DNA from: Lysobacterales bacterium
Lineage (GTDB): Bacteria; Pseudomonadota; Gammaproteobacteria; Xanthomonadales; SZUA-36
DNA length: 6,017 nucleotides
Direction of reading: 5' to 3'
Assembly: GCA_029287515.1 (NCBI GenBank)
Contig: JARFQZ010000030.1
Span: 1-6,017 of the forward strand
Shown here: one piece after another, positions 1 through 6,017 of the stretch
Position numbering within the stretch: the stretch's first letter is position 1
How the letters are laid out: every line of letters begins with the position of its first letter
Notes under the pieces: model-generated
The model's database searches: none
What the model saw: only the letters and a program-made list of their open reading frames with translations
What the model was told of the DNA's origin: nothing
Translations under genes and position numbers: made by a program

Positions 1-744
1 GTTATTCCGGCCCGCCTGGCTTCGCAGCGACGTCCCAATACCCCGTTGGTTGAAATCGACGGCCTAACGCTGATTGATCAAGTCTATCGCAGGGCCTGCT
101 CGGCCCATGCTGAGTCGGTCATGATCGCTACGGATTACACGGAAGTGTGTGAGCTTGCCGGTGGGTTCGGTTCAACGGCGGTGAAGACGTCAGCGGACCA
201 TCCGAGCGGCAGCGACAGAATCGCCGAATGTATAAACATACTGGGCTGGACGCCGGATACGGTGGTGGTGAACCTGCAGGGCGATGAGCCGTTGATGCCG
301 GCTAACTGCCTGGACCAGGTCGCCGAACTTTTGCATAACGATCCAACCGCCGACGCGGCCAGCCTGTACCTGCCCATCAGAAGCGAATCCGAGTTGGCGG
401 ACAGTAACGTGGTGAAGGTCGTCACCGCGCCTTCCGGGCAAGCCCTGTATTTCAGCCGCTCGATGATCCCTTTTCCCCGCGGCCTTTCCCCAGAGCGGGT
501 GATGGGCGATGAAACGCCGTGGAAAAGACACGTCGGTCTTTATGCCTACCGGGCCAGTGCCCTGCTGGAGTTTACCCAAACGCGCCCCGGGGTACTGGAA
601 ACGCTGGAAAAACTGGAGCAACTGCGATTCCTGGAAAACGGCAGAAGCATTGTCATGGATCTTGCAGCCGACTTCATTCCTGCGGGCGTGGACAGCCCGG
701 CGGATCTCGAACGTGTCAGGAAGGCCCTCGCGGCAGTAAGGTGA
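1..744 (+). CDS. kdsB: 3-deoxy-manno-octulosonate cytidylyltransferase (CMP-Kdo synthetase), 5' end cut by the window
   Basis: KdsB activates Kdo with CTP to give CMP-Kdo and pyrophosphate in the cytoplasm, supplying the sugar for the LPS inner core. The frame is open from base 1. The first visible residues (VIPARLAS) match the family N-terminus, so only about five residues are missing, and the TTG at 46 is not the start. Visible family motifs are ADHPSGSDR (residues 65-73 of the visible part), NLQGDEP (91-97, with the metal-binding Asp), ALYFSR, the HVGLYAYR segment, LEKLEQLR and the C-terminal GVDSPADLERVR (second metal-binding Asp near residue 231). The visible 247 residues fit the usual length of about 248. 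One oddity is the nucleotide-binding loop, usually RLP-x-KPL, which reads RRPNTPL, so the near-invariant Lys is Thr. The stop is 9 nt before uvrC, consistent with co-transcription. Identification is firm; whether the altered loop affects activity is unknown. Confidence 0.95.
   Translation, partial: VIPARLASQRRPNTPLVEIDGLTLIDQVYRRACSAHAESVMIATDYTEVCELAGGFGSTAVKTSADHPSGSDRIAECINILGWTPDTVVVNLQGDEPLMPANCLDQVAELLHNDPTADAASLYLPIRSESELADSNVVKVVTAPSGQALYFSRSMIPFPRGLSPERVMGDETPWKRHVGLYAYRASALLEFTQTRPGVLETLEKLEQLRFLENGRSIVMDLAADFIPAGVDSPADLERVRKALAAVR
737..743 (+). promoter_or_regulatory. Ribosome binding site supporting the GTG start of uvrC
   Basis: TAAGGTG resembles the Shine-Dalgarno core and lies 10 nt before the GTG at 754. 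It overlaps the last codons and the TGA stop of kdsB, so ribosomes finishing kdsB could re-initiate on uvrC. It supports GTG 754 as the uvrC start, since the next in-frame ATG falls inside the GIY-YIG domain. Confidence 0.5.
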
Positions 745-753
745 AACGGCAAA

Positions 754-2577
754 GTGGCAAAGGAACGCAAACAGGGATTCGACGGAAAAGCGGTGGCGGC
801 CAGGTTGCCCACGCGTCCCGGTGTCTACCTGATGAAAGACAGCGAACAAATACCGCTTTACGTCGGTAAGGCCAAAAATCTTCGTAAGCGCGTCAGCAGT
901 TACTTCGATGCCCGCCCGAAAGGGGACAGGATCATGCGCATGGTGGCCCGGATCGACCAGATCGAGGTCAGCCTGACGCGAACCGAGGGTGAAGCTCTGC
1001 TGCTGGAAAATGAGTGGATCAAATCGCTTAAGCCCCGTTACAACGTTCTGCTCCGCGATGACAAGTCCTATCCGCTTATCGTCATCAGCACGGATCACGA
1101 ATTTCCACGGATCGCTTTTCACCGCGGCGCAAGGGACAAGTCCAAGACATACTTTGGGCCCTATCCCTCGGCTTCATCGGTGCGGGAAAGCATTAACCTG
1201 ATTCAAAAACTGTTCCGTATCCGAAATTGTGAAGACAGTTATTTTTCCCATCGCAATCGCCCCTGCCTGCAATACCAGATCCGCAGGTGCACGGCGCCCT
1301 GCGTAGGGCTCGTCAATAATAAAGACTACGCAGACCAGGTAAAGGATACGGCTTTGTTTCTGCGGGGCAGGAACCAGAAAGTCATGACCCGGTTGATTGC
1401 CCGCATGGAGCTGGCCGCGGAGTCGCTCGAATTTGAAACCGCGGCAATGTTCCGTGACCAGATCAATGCGCTGAAACAGATGCAGGCCCAGCAATTCATC
1501 AGCGGCAGGCAACTGGATATTGATTTCATTGGCGTGAGTGGAGAGCGGGGGCAGGTCTGTGTCCAGGTGATGTCAGTGCGCGGCGGAAGGAACCTGGGGC
1601 AGCGCAATTACTATCCCAGCCAGACTGAAGGGTACTCATCCGGAGAGGTGTTGGAGGCGTTTCTTGGCCAGTACTACCAGAAGAGACACCCGCCAGCCGA
1701 TATCGTGATTTCACATGCCCTTCAAAACGAGGAGTTGCTGGAATCCGTTTTCACCGCGACGGCGGACCACAGGGTCGCCATCCAGTCGCGACCCCGGGGG
1801 CAACGGCGCAAAATGCTTGAGTCTGTATTGATAAATGCCCAACAGGCGTTGCAGATGCGACTTGCGGGCAGGGCCAACATGGCAGCGCAGTTCGAAGCAC
1901 TTCAGACTGCGCTGAACCTGGACGAAACGCCCTCGTCTGTCGAGTGTTTCGACATTTCACATACTTCGGGCAACCAGACGGTTGGGGCCTGTGTTGTCTT
2001 TGACGGGAACGGCCCGGTCAAATCAAGTTATCGCCGTTATAACCTGAAGGGTATAACGCCGGGTGATGACTACGCCGCCATGCACCAGGTGCTCAGCCGC
2101 CGCTATGGAAAAATTCAGGCGGAAGACGGTGTGCTTCCCGACCTGCTGATCATCGACGGTGGTAAAGGTCAGCTCAGCCAGGCCGAAGACGTTCTTGCTG
2201 AACTTGGCTTGACAGGTATTCCACTGTTGGGCATTGCCAAGGGCAGGTCGAGAAGGGCAGGGCACGAAGAATGGATATTGTCCTCACCCGCGCGCAGTCA
2301 CAGGCCGGGCCCGGAGTCCCCGGCCTCCCACCTGGTTCAGCAGGTCAGGGACGAGGCTCACCGTTTCGCCATCACCGGGCACAGGGGGCAACGCCAGAAA
2401 GCAGCCACGAAATCACGGCTGGAAAAAATACCCGGTATCGGTGCGCGCCGGCGGCGGGCGCTGTTGAATCATTTCGGCGGTTTGCAGGGGGTAAAAAAGG
2501 CGGGGATCGAGGAACTGTCCAGCGTGCCGGGTATCAGCAGGGTTCTGGCTGAAGAAATCTTCAGGGCACTGCACTGA
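754..2577 (+). CDS. uvrC: UvrABC excinuclease subunit C
   Basis: UvrC makes the 3' and then the 5' incision around bulky DNA lesions after UvrA/UvrB damage recognition. The 607-residue product is close to the E. coli length of 610. Domains in order: an N-terminal GIY-YIG nuclease (about 20-100, with GVY 23-25, YVG 36-38, Arg44 and the metal-site Glu in ALLLEN at 85); a cysteine-rich segment (Cys159, 171, 179, 183) spaced like the proposed [4Fe-4S] ligands of E. coli UvrC; a UVR/UvrB-contact motif (about 208-243); an RNase H-like endonuclease domain with ECFDISH (Asp400), PGDDYAAM (Asp438/439), IIDGGKGQ (Asp468) and RDEAH (His536), which supply the 5'-incision residues; and two C-terminal helix-hairpin-helix motifs (IPGIG 559-563, VPGIS 591-595). 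The GTG start is chosen because it follows a ribosome site and gives the family N-terminus. The stretch around 500-527 is more divergent than its flanks but keeps the expected length. All catalytic positions I can place are intact. Confidence 0.98.
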   Translation: MAKERKQGFDGKAVAARLPTRPGVYLMKDSEQIPLYVGKAKNLRKRVSSYFDARPKGDRIMRMVARIDQIEVSLTRTEGEALLLENEWIKSLKPRYNVLLRDDKSYPLIVISTDHEFPRIAFHRGARDKSKTYFGPYPSASSVRESINLIQKLFRIRNCEDSYFSHRNRPCLQYQIRRCTAPCVGLVNNKDYADQVKDTALFLRGRNQKVMTRLIARMELAAESLEFETAAMFRDQINALKQMQAQQFISGRQLDIDFIGVSGERGQVCVQVMSVRGGRNLGQRNYYPSQTEGYSSGEVLEAFLGQYYQKRHPPADIVISHALQNEELLESVFTATADHRVAIQSRPRGQRRKMLESVLINAQQALQMRLAGRANMAAQFEALQTALNLDETPSSVECFDISHTSGNQTVGACVVFDGNGPVKSSYRRYNLKGITPGDDYAAMHQVLSRRYGKIQAEDGVLPDLLIIDGGKGQLSQAEDVLAELGLTGIPLLGIAKGRSRRAGHEEWILSSPARSHRPGPESPASHLVQQVRDEAHRFAITGHRGQRQKAATKSRLEKIPGIGARRRRALLNHFGGLQGVKKAGIEELSSVPGISRVLAEEIFRALH

Positions 2578-2588
2578 GCACTGATGTC

Positions 2589-2597
2589 TGCGATAAT
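2589..2597 (+). promoter_or_regulatory. Candidate extended -10 promoter for pgsA
   Basis: TGCGATAAT in the short uvrC-pgsA gap fits an extended -10 element (TG-n followed by GATAAT, one mismatch to TATAAT). No good -35 box is visible about 17 nt upstream, where the sequence is CTGCAC. Transcription would start near 2604, about 27 nt before the pgsA ATG, leaving room for the weak AGAAG ribosome site at 2616-2620. If real, it would give pgsA-ispG-methyltransferase a supply of transcript independent of uvrC. Confidence 0.35.
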
Positions 2598-2630
2598 ATC
2601 CCTGCTTACCGGACCAGAAGAAACCCGACC

Positions 2631-3239
2631 ATGCACCTGACCGTTCCGACCATGCTTACGTTGTTGCGCATCGCGCTTGTGCCGGTGCTCGTGCTATTTT
2701 TCTACCTGCCGTTTGACTGGTCGAACATGGCCTGTGTCGTGATCTATGTGCTGGCTGCGGTCACGGATATTGCTGACGGTTACATTGCCCGGAGGACAGG
2801 GCAGACATCGAGCTTCGGCGCCTTTCTGGACCCGGTGGCGGACAAGATCATGGTTTCAACCGCACTGGTGCTGCTGGTGCAGCGCCAGGAGACCTACCAG
2901 GTAGTGTTCGCCATTGCGGCAGCCATCATCATTGGCCGCGAAATCACGATCTCCGCCCTGCGTGAATGGATGTCGGAGGTCGGTGAACGTGCCCTGGTGA
3001 ACGTAAGCTCGGTGGGTAAGTTGAAGACCGGTTTCCAGATGACGGCCATCGGTTTTCTGCTCTACCACGACAACATGGGTTGGATACCCATCGCATTGAT
3101 CGGCGAAATTCTGCTTTATACTGCTGCCGCGCTGACGCTCTGGTCCATGTGGACCTACCTCCAGTCGGCCTGGCCTGTCATCAGCGACAGCCGGCACCAT
3201 GCGGCGGAAGGCAAGAACCAAGAAAACAACGATGACTGA
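2631..3239 (+). CDS. pgsA: CDP-diacylglycerol--glycerol-3-phosphate 3-phosphatidyltransferase (PGP synthase)
   Basis: PgsA is an inner-membrane enzyme that joins CDP-diacylglycerol and sn-glycerol-3-phosphate to give phosphatidylglycerophosphate, the committed step to phosphatidylglycerol and cardiolipin. The complete CDP-alcohol phosphotransferase signature D-x2-DG-x2-AR-x8-G-x3-D-x3-D is present: Asp46, Asp49-Gly50, Ala53-Arg54, Gly63, Asp67 and Asp71. In the family the Asp residues bind the metals and the last one acts as the base. Hydrophobic segments lie at roughly 8-27, 32-48, 91-108, 132-146 and 150-176, as expected for a multi-pass protein. The N-terminus (MHLTVPTMLTLLRI) aligns with the usual family start, so ATG 2631 is preferred over the ATG at 2652. 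At 202 residues it is about 20 longer than E. coli PgsA. The excess is a polar tail after about residue 182, whose last codons overlap the ispG start. The neighbour uvrC is the usual one in Gammaproteobacteria. Confidence 0.97.
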   Translation: MHLTVPTMLTLLRIALVPVLVLFFYLPFDWSNMACVVIYVLAAVTDIADGYIARRTGQTSSFGAFLDPVADKIMVSTALVLLVQRQETYQVVFAIAAAIIIGREITISALREWMSEVGERALVNVSSVGKLKTGFQMTAIGFLLYHDNMGWIPIALIGEILLYTAAALTLWSMWTYLQSAWPVISDSRHHAAEGKNQENNDD

Positions 3240-4482
3240 AATCGCCCGGACGGCGTCACGCCGCGAAACACCTACTGTCAGCATTGATTCGGTCAAAGTG
3301 GGCAGCAATCACCCCATCGTGGTGCAGTCCATGACAAACACGGACACCGCGGACGTTAAAGCCACGGCCCGGCAGGTCGCAGAGTTGGCCCGGGCCGGCT
3401 CTGAACTGGTCCGGATTACCGTCAATACGCTGGAAGCTGCCGCGGCAGTCCCTGAAATCCAGAGCCGCCTGGACATGATGTCCTGCAATGTTCCGTTGAT
3501 CGGGGATTTTCACTACAACGGGCACCAACTGCTGAAGGAAGTGCCCGAGTGTGCCTCCATCCTGGCCAAGTACCGAATCAATCCCGGCAACGTCGGGTTC
3601 GGACGGAAAAAAGACGAACAGTTCGCCACCATCGTCGATCTCGCAATCGAATACGGCAAGCCGGTCCGGATCGGTGTCAACTGGGGAAGCCTGGATGCCC
3701 GCCTGCTGGCAAGGTTGATGGACGAAAATGCAAAACTGAGCAAACCGCTGGATGCTTCAGTGGTGATGCGGGAGGCGTTGATCTCCTCCGCCGTCGACAG
3801 CGCGAAGCAGGCCGAACAACTGGGCCTGGCGCATGACCGGATCATCCTTTCATGCAAGGTCAGTGACGTGCAGGACCTGATCGGTGTTTACCGGGCGCTG
3901 GGCGAACGATGTGACTATCCTTTGCACCTGGGTTTGACCGAAGCCGGCATGGGCAGCAAAGGCATCGTTTCGTCCACGGCGGCAATGGCAGTTCTGCTGC
4001 AACAGGGCATTGGCGACACCGTGAGGGTTTCGCTGACACCGGAGCCAGGGCAGCCAAGGACCGACGAAGTTCACGTGGCCCAGGAATTGCTGCAAAGTAT
4101 GGGACTCAGGGCATTTACGCCGATGGTCACCGCCTGTCCGGGTTGTGGCCGAACAACAAGCACTTTCTTCCAGTCCCTTGCGCAGGATGTGCAGGAATTT
4201 GTGCGGGGACGGATGCCCGACTGGAAGCGCCGGTACGATGGTGTGGAAAACCTGTCCCTGGCGGTGATGGGCTGTATCGTCAACGGACCGGGAGAAAGTC
4301 GTCATGCAGATATCGGAATCAGCCTCCCGGGCACCGGTGAAGCCCCTTCCGCCCCGGTATACATCGACGGCGAAAAGCAGGTCACGCTGCGCGGAGACGC
4401 CGTGGCGGCGGAGTTTCTCGACCTGATAGAACAGTACGTAGAGACCCATTACCCGGCCAGAATCAGGGAAGACAACCCCTAG
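3232..4482 (+). CDS. ispG: Flavodoxin-dependent (E)-4-hydroxy-3-methylbut-2-enyl-diphosphate synthase
   Basis: IspG (GcpE) reductively converts methylerythritol cyclodiphosphate to HMBPP in the MEP isoprenoid pathway, using a [4Fe-4S] cluster and electrons from flavodoxin. An N-terminal TIM-barrel domain is shown by VQSMTNTDTADV (31-42), INPGNVG (116-122) and RIGVNWGSL (146-154). The C-terminal cluster domain has ACPGCGRT (Cys302, Cys305), GCIVNGPGE (Cys348) and Glu355, the three Cys plus Glu set that holds the cluster in E. coli. At 416 residues it is about 45 longer than E. coli IspG. Extra sequence lies between the barrel motifs (roughly 155-185) and after NGPGE, typical of the longer proteobacterial form. 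ATG 3232 is preferred because it overlaps the pgsA stop (ATGACTGA), a usual coupling arrangement. An in-frame ATG at 3199 would add 11 basic residues and overlap pgsA by 41 nt. No strong ribosome site is seen for 3232: GGAAGG at 3206-3211 is 20 nt away, so re-initiation after pgsA is likely. Confidence 0.96.
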   Translation: MTEIARTASRRETPTVSIDSVKVGSNHPIVVQSMTNTDTADVKATARQVAELARAGSELVRITVNTLEAAAAVPEIQSRLDMMSCNVPLIGDFHYNGHQLLKEVPECASILAKYRINPGNVGFGRKKDEQFATIVDLAIEYGKPVRIGVNWGSLDARLLARLMDENAKLSKPLDASVVMREALISSAVDSAKQAEQLGLAHDRIILSCKVSDVQDLIGVYRALGERCDYPLHLGLTEAGMGSKGIVSSTAAMAVLLQQGIGDTVRVSLTPEPGQPRTDEVHVAQELLQSMGLRAFTPMVTACPGCGRTTSTFFQSLAQDVQEFVRGRMPDWKRRYDGVENLSLAVMGCIVNGPGESRHADIGISLPGTGEAPSAPVYIDGEKQVTLRGDAVAAEFLDLIEQYVETHYPARIREDNP

Positions 4483-4485
4483 GCC

Positions 4486-5298
4486 ATGGTCCGGCTGCGA
4501 AAAAGTCGCCTGGCGTCCCGGGCTGATCGCCACGAGCTTTACCAGGAGTCGGTACAGGACACCGAGGCGGAAATCGATTTTGTCCAGGAAACCTGGCGTG
4601 ATTTGCGAGACCGACCCGCTGAGTTGTTGCGGGAGGATTTTTGCGGCACGGCAAACACCGCCTGTGAATGGGTCAGGCGCGACCCGGGTCACTATGCCAT
4701 TGGCGTCGACCTGGATGAAGATGTTTTGCAATGGGGTGAGCTGAATAACCTTTCACAGCTGGACGAAGATCAGCTGTCACGGATTCAGCTGCTGCACGAA
4801 AACGTACTTGAAACTGATCCGGGGCTTGCCGATATCGTCCTGGCGATGAATTTCAGTTATTACCTTTTCCTCGCACGAGAAGAATTGCTCGATTACTTCA
4901 GATGCGTACACGCCGGATTGATGGATGACGGAATTTTTTTCCTCGATGCCTACGGCGGATACGATGCGCCGAAGGAGATCACGGAAGAGAGGGAATGTGA
5001 CGGATTCACCTACATCTGGGAGCAGGCGTCATTCAACCCCATCGATGCCGCAATGACCTGTCACATTCACTTCGAATTTCCCGACGGCTCCCGGATGGAC
5101 AAGGCGTTCAGTTATCACTGGAGGCTCTGGACCTTGCCGGAAATCCGTGAACTTCTCACCGAGGCGGGTTTCAGCGAAGTGGCGGTTTACTGGGAAGGAA
5201 CAGACGAGACGACCCATGAAGGCAATGGCATTTACGAACCCTCGGAAACGGGTGATGCGGACCCGGGCTGGGTTTGCTACTTGGTGGCGCAGCGATAG
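4486..5298 (+). CDS. Class I SAM-dependent methyltransferase, substrate unknown
   Basis: The 270-residue soluble protein has a Rossmann-type methyltransferase pattern. A SAM-binding motif I region ends strand 1 at LLREDFCGTANTA (47-59), with DFCGT in place of the usual D-x-G-x-G. An acidic ribose-binding position after strand 2 lies in IGVDLDEDVLQWG (72-84). ENVLE (105-109) is a motif II-like loop, DIVLAMNFSYYLF (116-128) matches strand 4, and GLMDDGIFFLDAYGG (144-158) matches the strand 5 region. The N-terminal stretch RHELYQESVQD and the LREDFCGT block are features I recall from a family of uncharacterised bacterial methyltransferases. I see no signal peptide or membrane segment. It starts 3 nt after the ispG stop, so it is probably co-transcribed. 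The ATG at 4486 is the only sensible start, with a distant AGGGAAG 14 nt upstream. Its last 22 nt overlap the end of the opposing ygfZ-like gene. The substrate (small molecule, protein or RNA) cannot be told from sequence alone. Confidence 0.85.
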   Translation: MVRLRKSRLASRADRHELYQESVQDTEAEIDFVQETWRDLRDRPAELLREDFCGTANTACEWVRRDPGHYAIGVDLDEDVLQWGELNNLSQLDEDQLSRIQLLHENVLETDPGLADIVLAMNFSYYLFLAREELLDYFRCVHAGLMDDGIFFLDAYGGYDAPKEITEERECDGFTYIWEQASFNPIDAAMTCHIHFEFPDGSRMDKAFSYHWRLWTLPEIRELLTEAGFSEVAVYWEGTDETTHEGNGIYEPSETGDADPGWVCYLVAQR

Positions 5299-6017
5299 GT
5301 TTGTTCACCATGCCTGAACTCCCGGATTGGGGGCTCAGGGTTGGCCGATGTAATGACAAACAGGTAACTCATACCATCAGCGTCCCTGGCGCTGTCGATA
5401 ACTGTGCCATTGACCCAGCTTTCATCTCGTTCCAATTCCACCCGATCACCGTTTGAAATCGTGTTGTCGATATCGGCAGTGAGAATGACCGGTTGGCGCT
5501 TCACCTTGCCCAGGTAGCGGGCACGTGCCACGATTTCCTGGCCGGGATAACAGCCTTTTGTGAAGCTGACAGCGCCGATTTGCTCGGATCCGAGCATCTG
5601 CGGAATGAATTTCTCGGTGGTATTTCTATCAAGCCAGGCAATCTGGTTACTGATTTCAAAAGCCTTGAATCCACCAGCATACACAGCCTCTGCCGGAACG
5701 TCTGTCACCACGTACCGGACCTTTAAACCGGCTGGCTGAAAAGCGCCTGTCGCCGGTCTGGTCTCAGAAGGCTGCAGGCCGTAAACCGGTGAAGATTCCT
5801 CCATTGCGAATTTGACTTTGCTCCGAAACACAAACATCCGCAACCGGTCCAGCATGGCGGGTAATAATTCAGCAGCACCGATAATCCGAAAGCCGTTTTC
5901 TAGCCGGCAGACGAGCAATAATCCGAACACCTGCCCCTTTGGCGAGCAATAACAGGCGAAAACCGCGTCTCCCTGTTCCAAGGCGCCAATATCGGCACTC
6001 AACTGGGCTTGAAGAAA
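5277..6017 (-). CDS. ygfZ: YgfZ/GcvT-family folate-binding protein, 5' end outside the window
   Basis: YgfZ homologues bind tetrahydrofolate and help keep Fe-S enzymes such as the tRNA-modifying MiaB active in the cytoplasm. The frame stays open to the window edge. Its first visible residues (FLQAQLSADIGAL) match the FLQGQLTxDV core of the family, so the gene continues beyond 6017 and the in-frame TTG at 6002 is not the start. The diagnostic signature KGCYPGQEIVAR is present (bases 5523-5558), with the key Cys encoded at 5550-5552, followed by RYLGKVKR as in the family. ACYCSPKGQVFG near the N-terminal side matches the DPKG segment of YgfZ. The visible 246 residues are the C-terminal three-quarters or so of a protein of about 320. 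It ends (TAG at 5277-5279) inside the methyltransferase gene. The family call is firm; the exact Fe-S clients are unknown. Confidence 0.93.
   Translation of the reverse strand, partial: FLQAQLSADIGALEQGDAVFACYCSPKGQVFGLLLVCRLENGFRIIGAAELLPAMLDRLRMFVFRSKVKFAMEESSPVYGLQPSETRPATGAFQPAGLKVRYVVTDVPAEAVYAGGFKAFEISNQIAWLDRNTTEKFIPQMLGSEQIGAVSFTKGCYPGQEIVARARYLGKVKRQPVILTADIDNTISNGDRVELERDESWVNGTVIDSARDADGMSYLFVITSANPEPPIREFRHGEQTYRCATK
5313..5339 (+). terminator. Imperfect hairpin downstream of the methyltransferase, possible weak terminator
   Basis: An 11-position stem (5313-5323 pairing with 5329-5339) closes a 5-nt loop (GGATT), with one A-C mismatch and one G-T wobble. It begins 15 nt after the methyltransferase stop, where a terminator of the + strand operon would be expected. 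There is no T-run after it, so it does not meet the intrinsic terminator pattern. It also lies within the ygfZ coding sequence, so the pairing may be chance. Confidence 0.25.

Noticed and set aside
46..48. TTG as a start codon for kdsB
   Set aside because: The upstream in-frame residues VIPARLAS are conserved in KdsB, so the true start lies just before base 1.
190..1122. Long open frame on the - strand (about 310 codons) across kdsB and uvrC
   Set aside because: It lies opposite two clearly conserved genes, spans their junction, and its translation resembles no family I recognise. It is a by-product of GC-rich codon use.
2566..2583. Three GCACT units in close succession at the end of uvrC
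   Set aside because: Two units encode the C-terminal residues ALH and the third is just past the stop. The run is too short and irregular to be called a repeat element, and it forms no terminator hairpin.
3850..4731. Long open frame on the - strand (about 293 codons) across ispG and the methyltransferase
   Set aside because: It is antisense to well-conserved IspG motifs and has no recognisable domain or plausible start context.
6000..6002. TTG as a start codon for the - strand ygfZ gene
   Set aside because: The frame continues to the window edge with the conserved FLQ-x-QL segment upstream of this codon, so the gene is cut by the window.
1..6017. Possible mobile element, CRISPR array, defence system or non-coding RNA
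   Set aside because: No transposase, integrase, direct-repeat array, inverted terminal repeats or tRNA-like sequence was seen. Almost every base belongs to a recognised gene.

Overview
The window reads as a compact chromosomal stretch from a Gram-negative bacterium, most likely a gammaproteobacterium. It carries an LPS gene (kdsB) and the adjacent uvrC-pgsA pair that is common in Gammaproteobacteria. It also has an IspG of the longer, roughly 415-residue proteobacterial type rather than the 372-residue E. coli type, and a YgfZ homologue. By eye the coding sequence is moderately GC-rich. There is no sign of a mobile element, phage, CRISPR array, tRNA or rRNA. A Xanthomonadales-like or related uncultured lineage is plausible from gene order and IspG length, but this is an inference.

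Layout: five genes lie head-to-tail on the + strand. They are kdsB (5' end just outside the window), uvrC (9-nt gap, GTG start), pgsA (53-nt gap holding a candidate extended -10 promoter), ispG (start overlaps the pgsA stop by 8 nt) and an uncharacterised class I SAM-dependent methyltransferase (3-nt gap). A ygfZ-like gene comes in from the right on the - strand. Its stop codon lies inside the last codons of the methyltransferase, giving a 22-nt tail-to-tail overlap. No stretch longer than 60 nt is without a coding sequence.

Function: the + strand cluster mixes envelope and housekeeping roles: CMP-Kdo synthesis for LPS, nucleotide-excision repair, phosphatidylglycerophosphate synthesis and the penultimate MEP-pathway step of isoprenoid synthesis. 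The spacing suggests one or two co-transcribed units, with pgsA-ispG-methyltransferase as the tightest block. IspG is a [4Fe-4S] enzyme, this UvrC has the four cysteines proposed to hold a cluster in E. coli UvrC, and YgfZ is a folate-dependent factor for Fe-S enzymes. That shared theme is suggestive only.

I see no novel multi-gene system. The points most worth a second look are an altered nucleotide-binding loop in KdsB (the usual RLP-x-KPL reads RRPNTPL), the orphan methyltransferase coupled to ispG, and the overlapping convergent gene ends with a possible hairpin.
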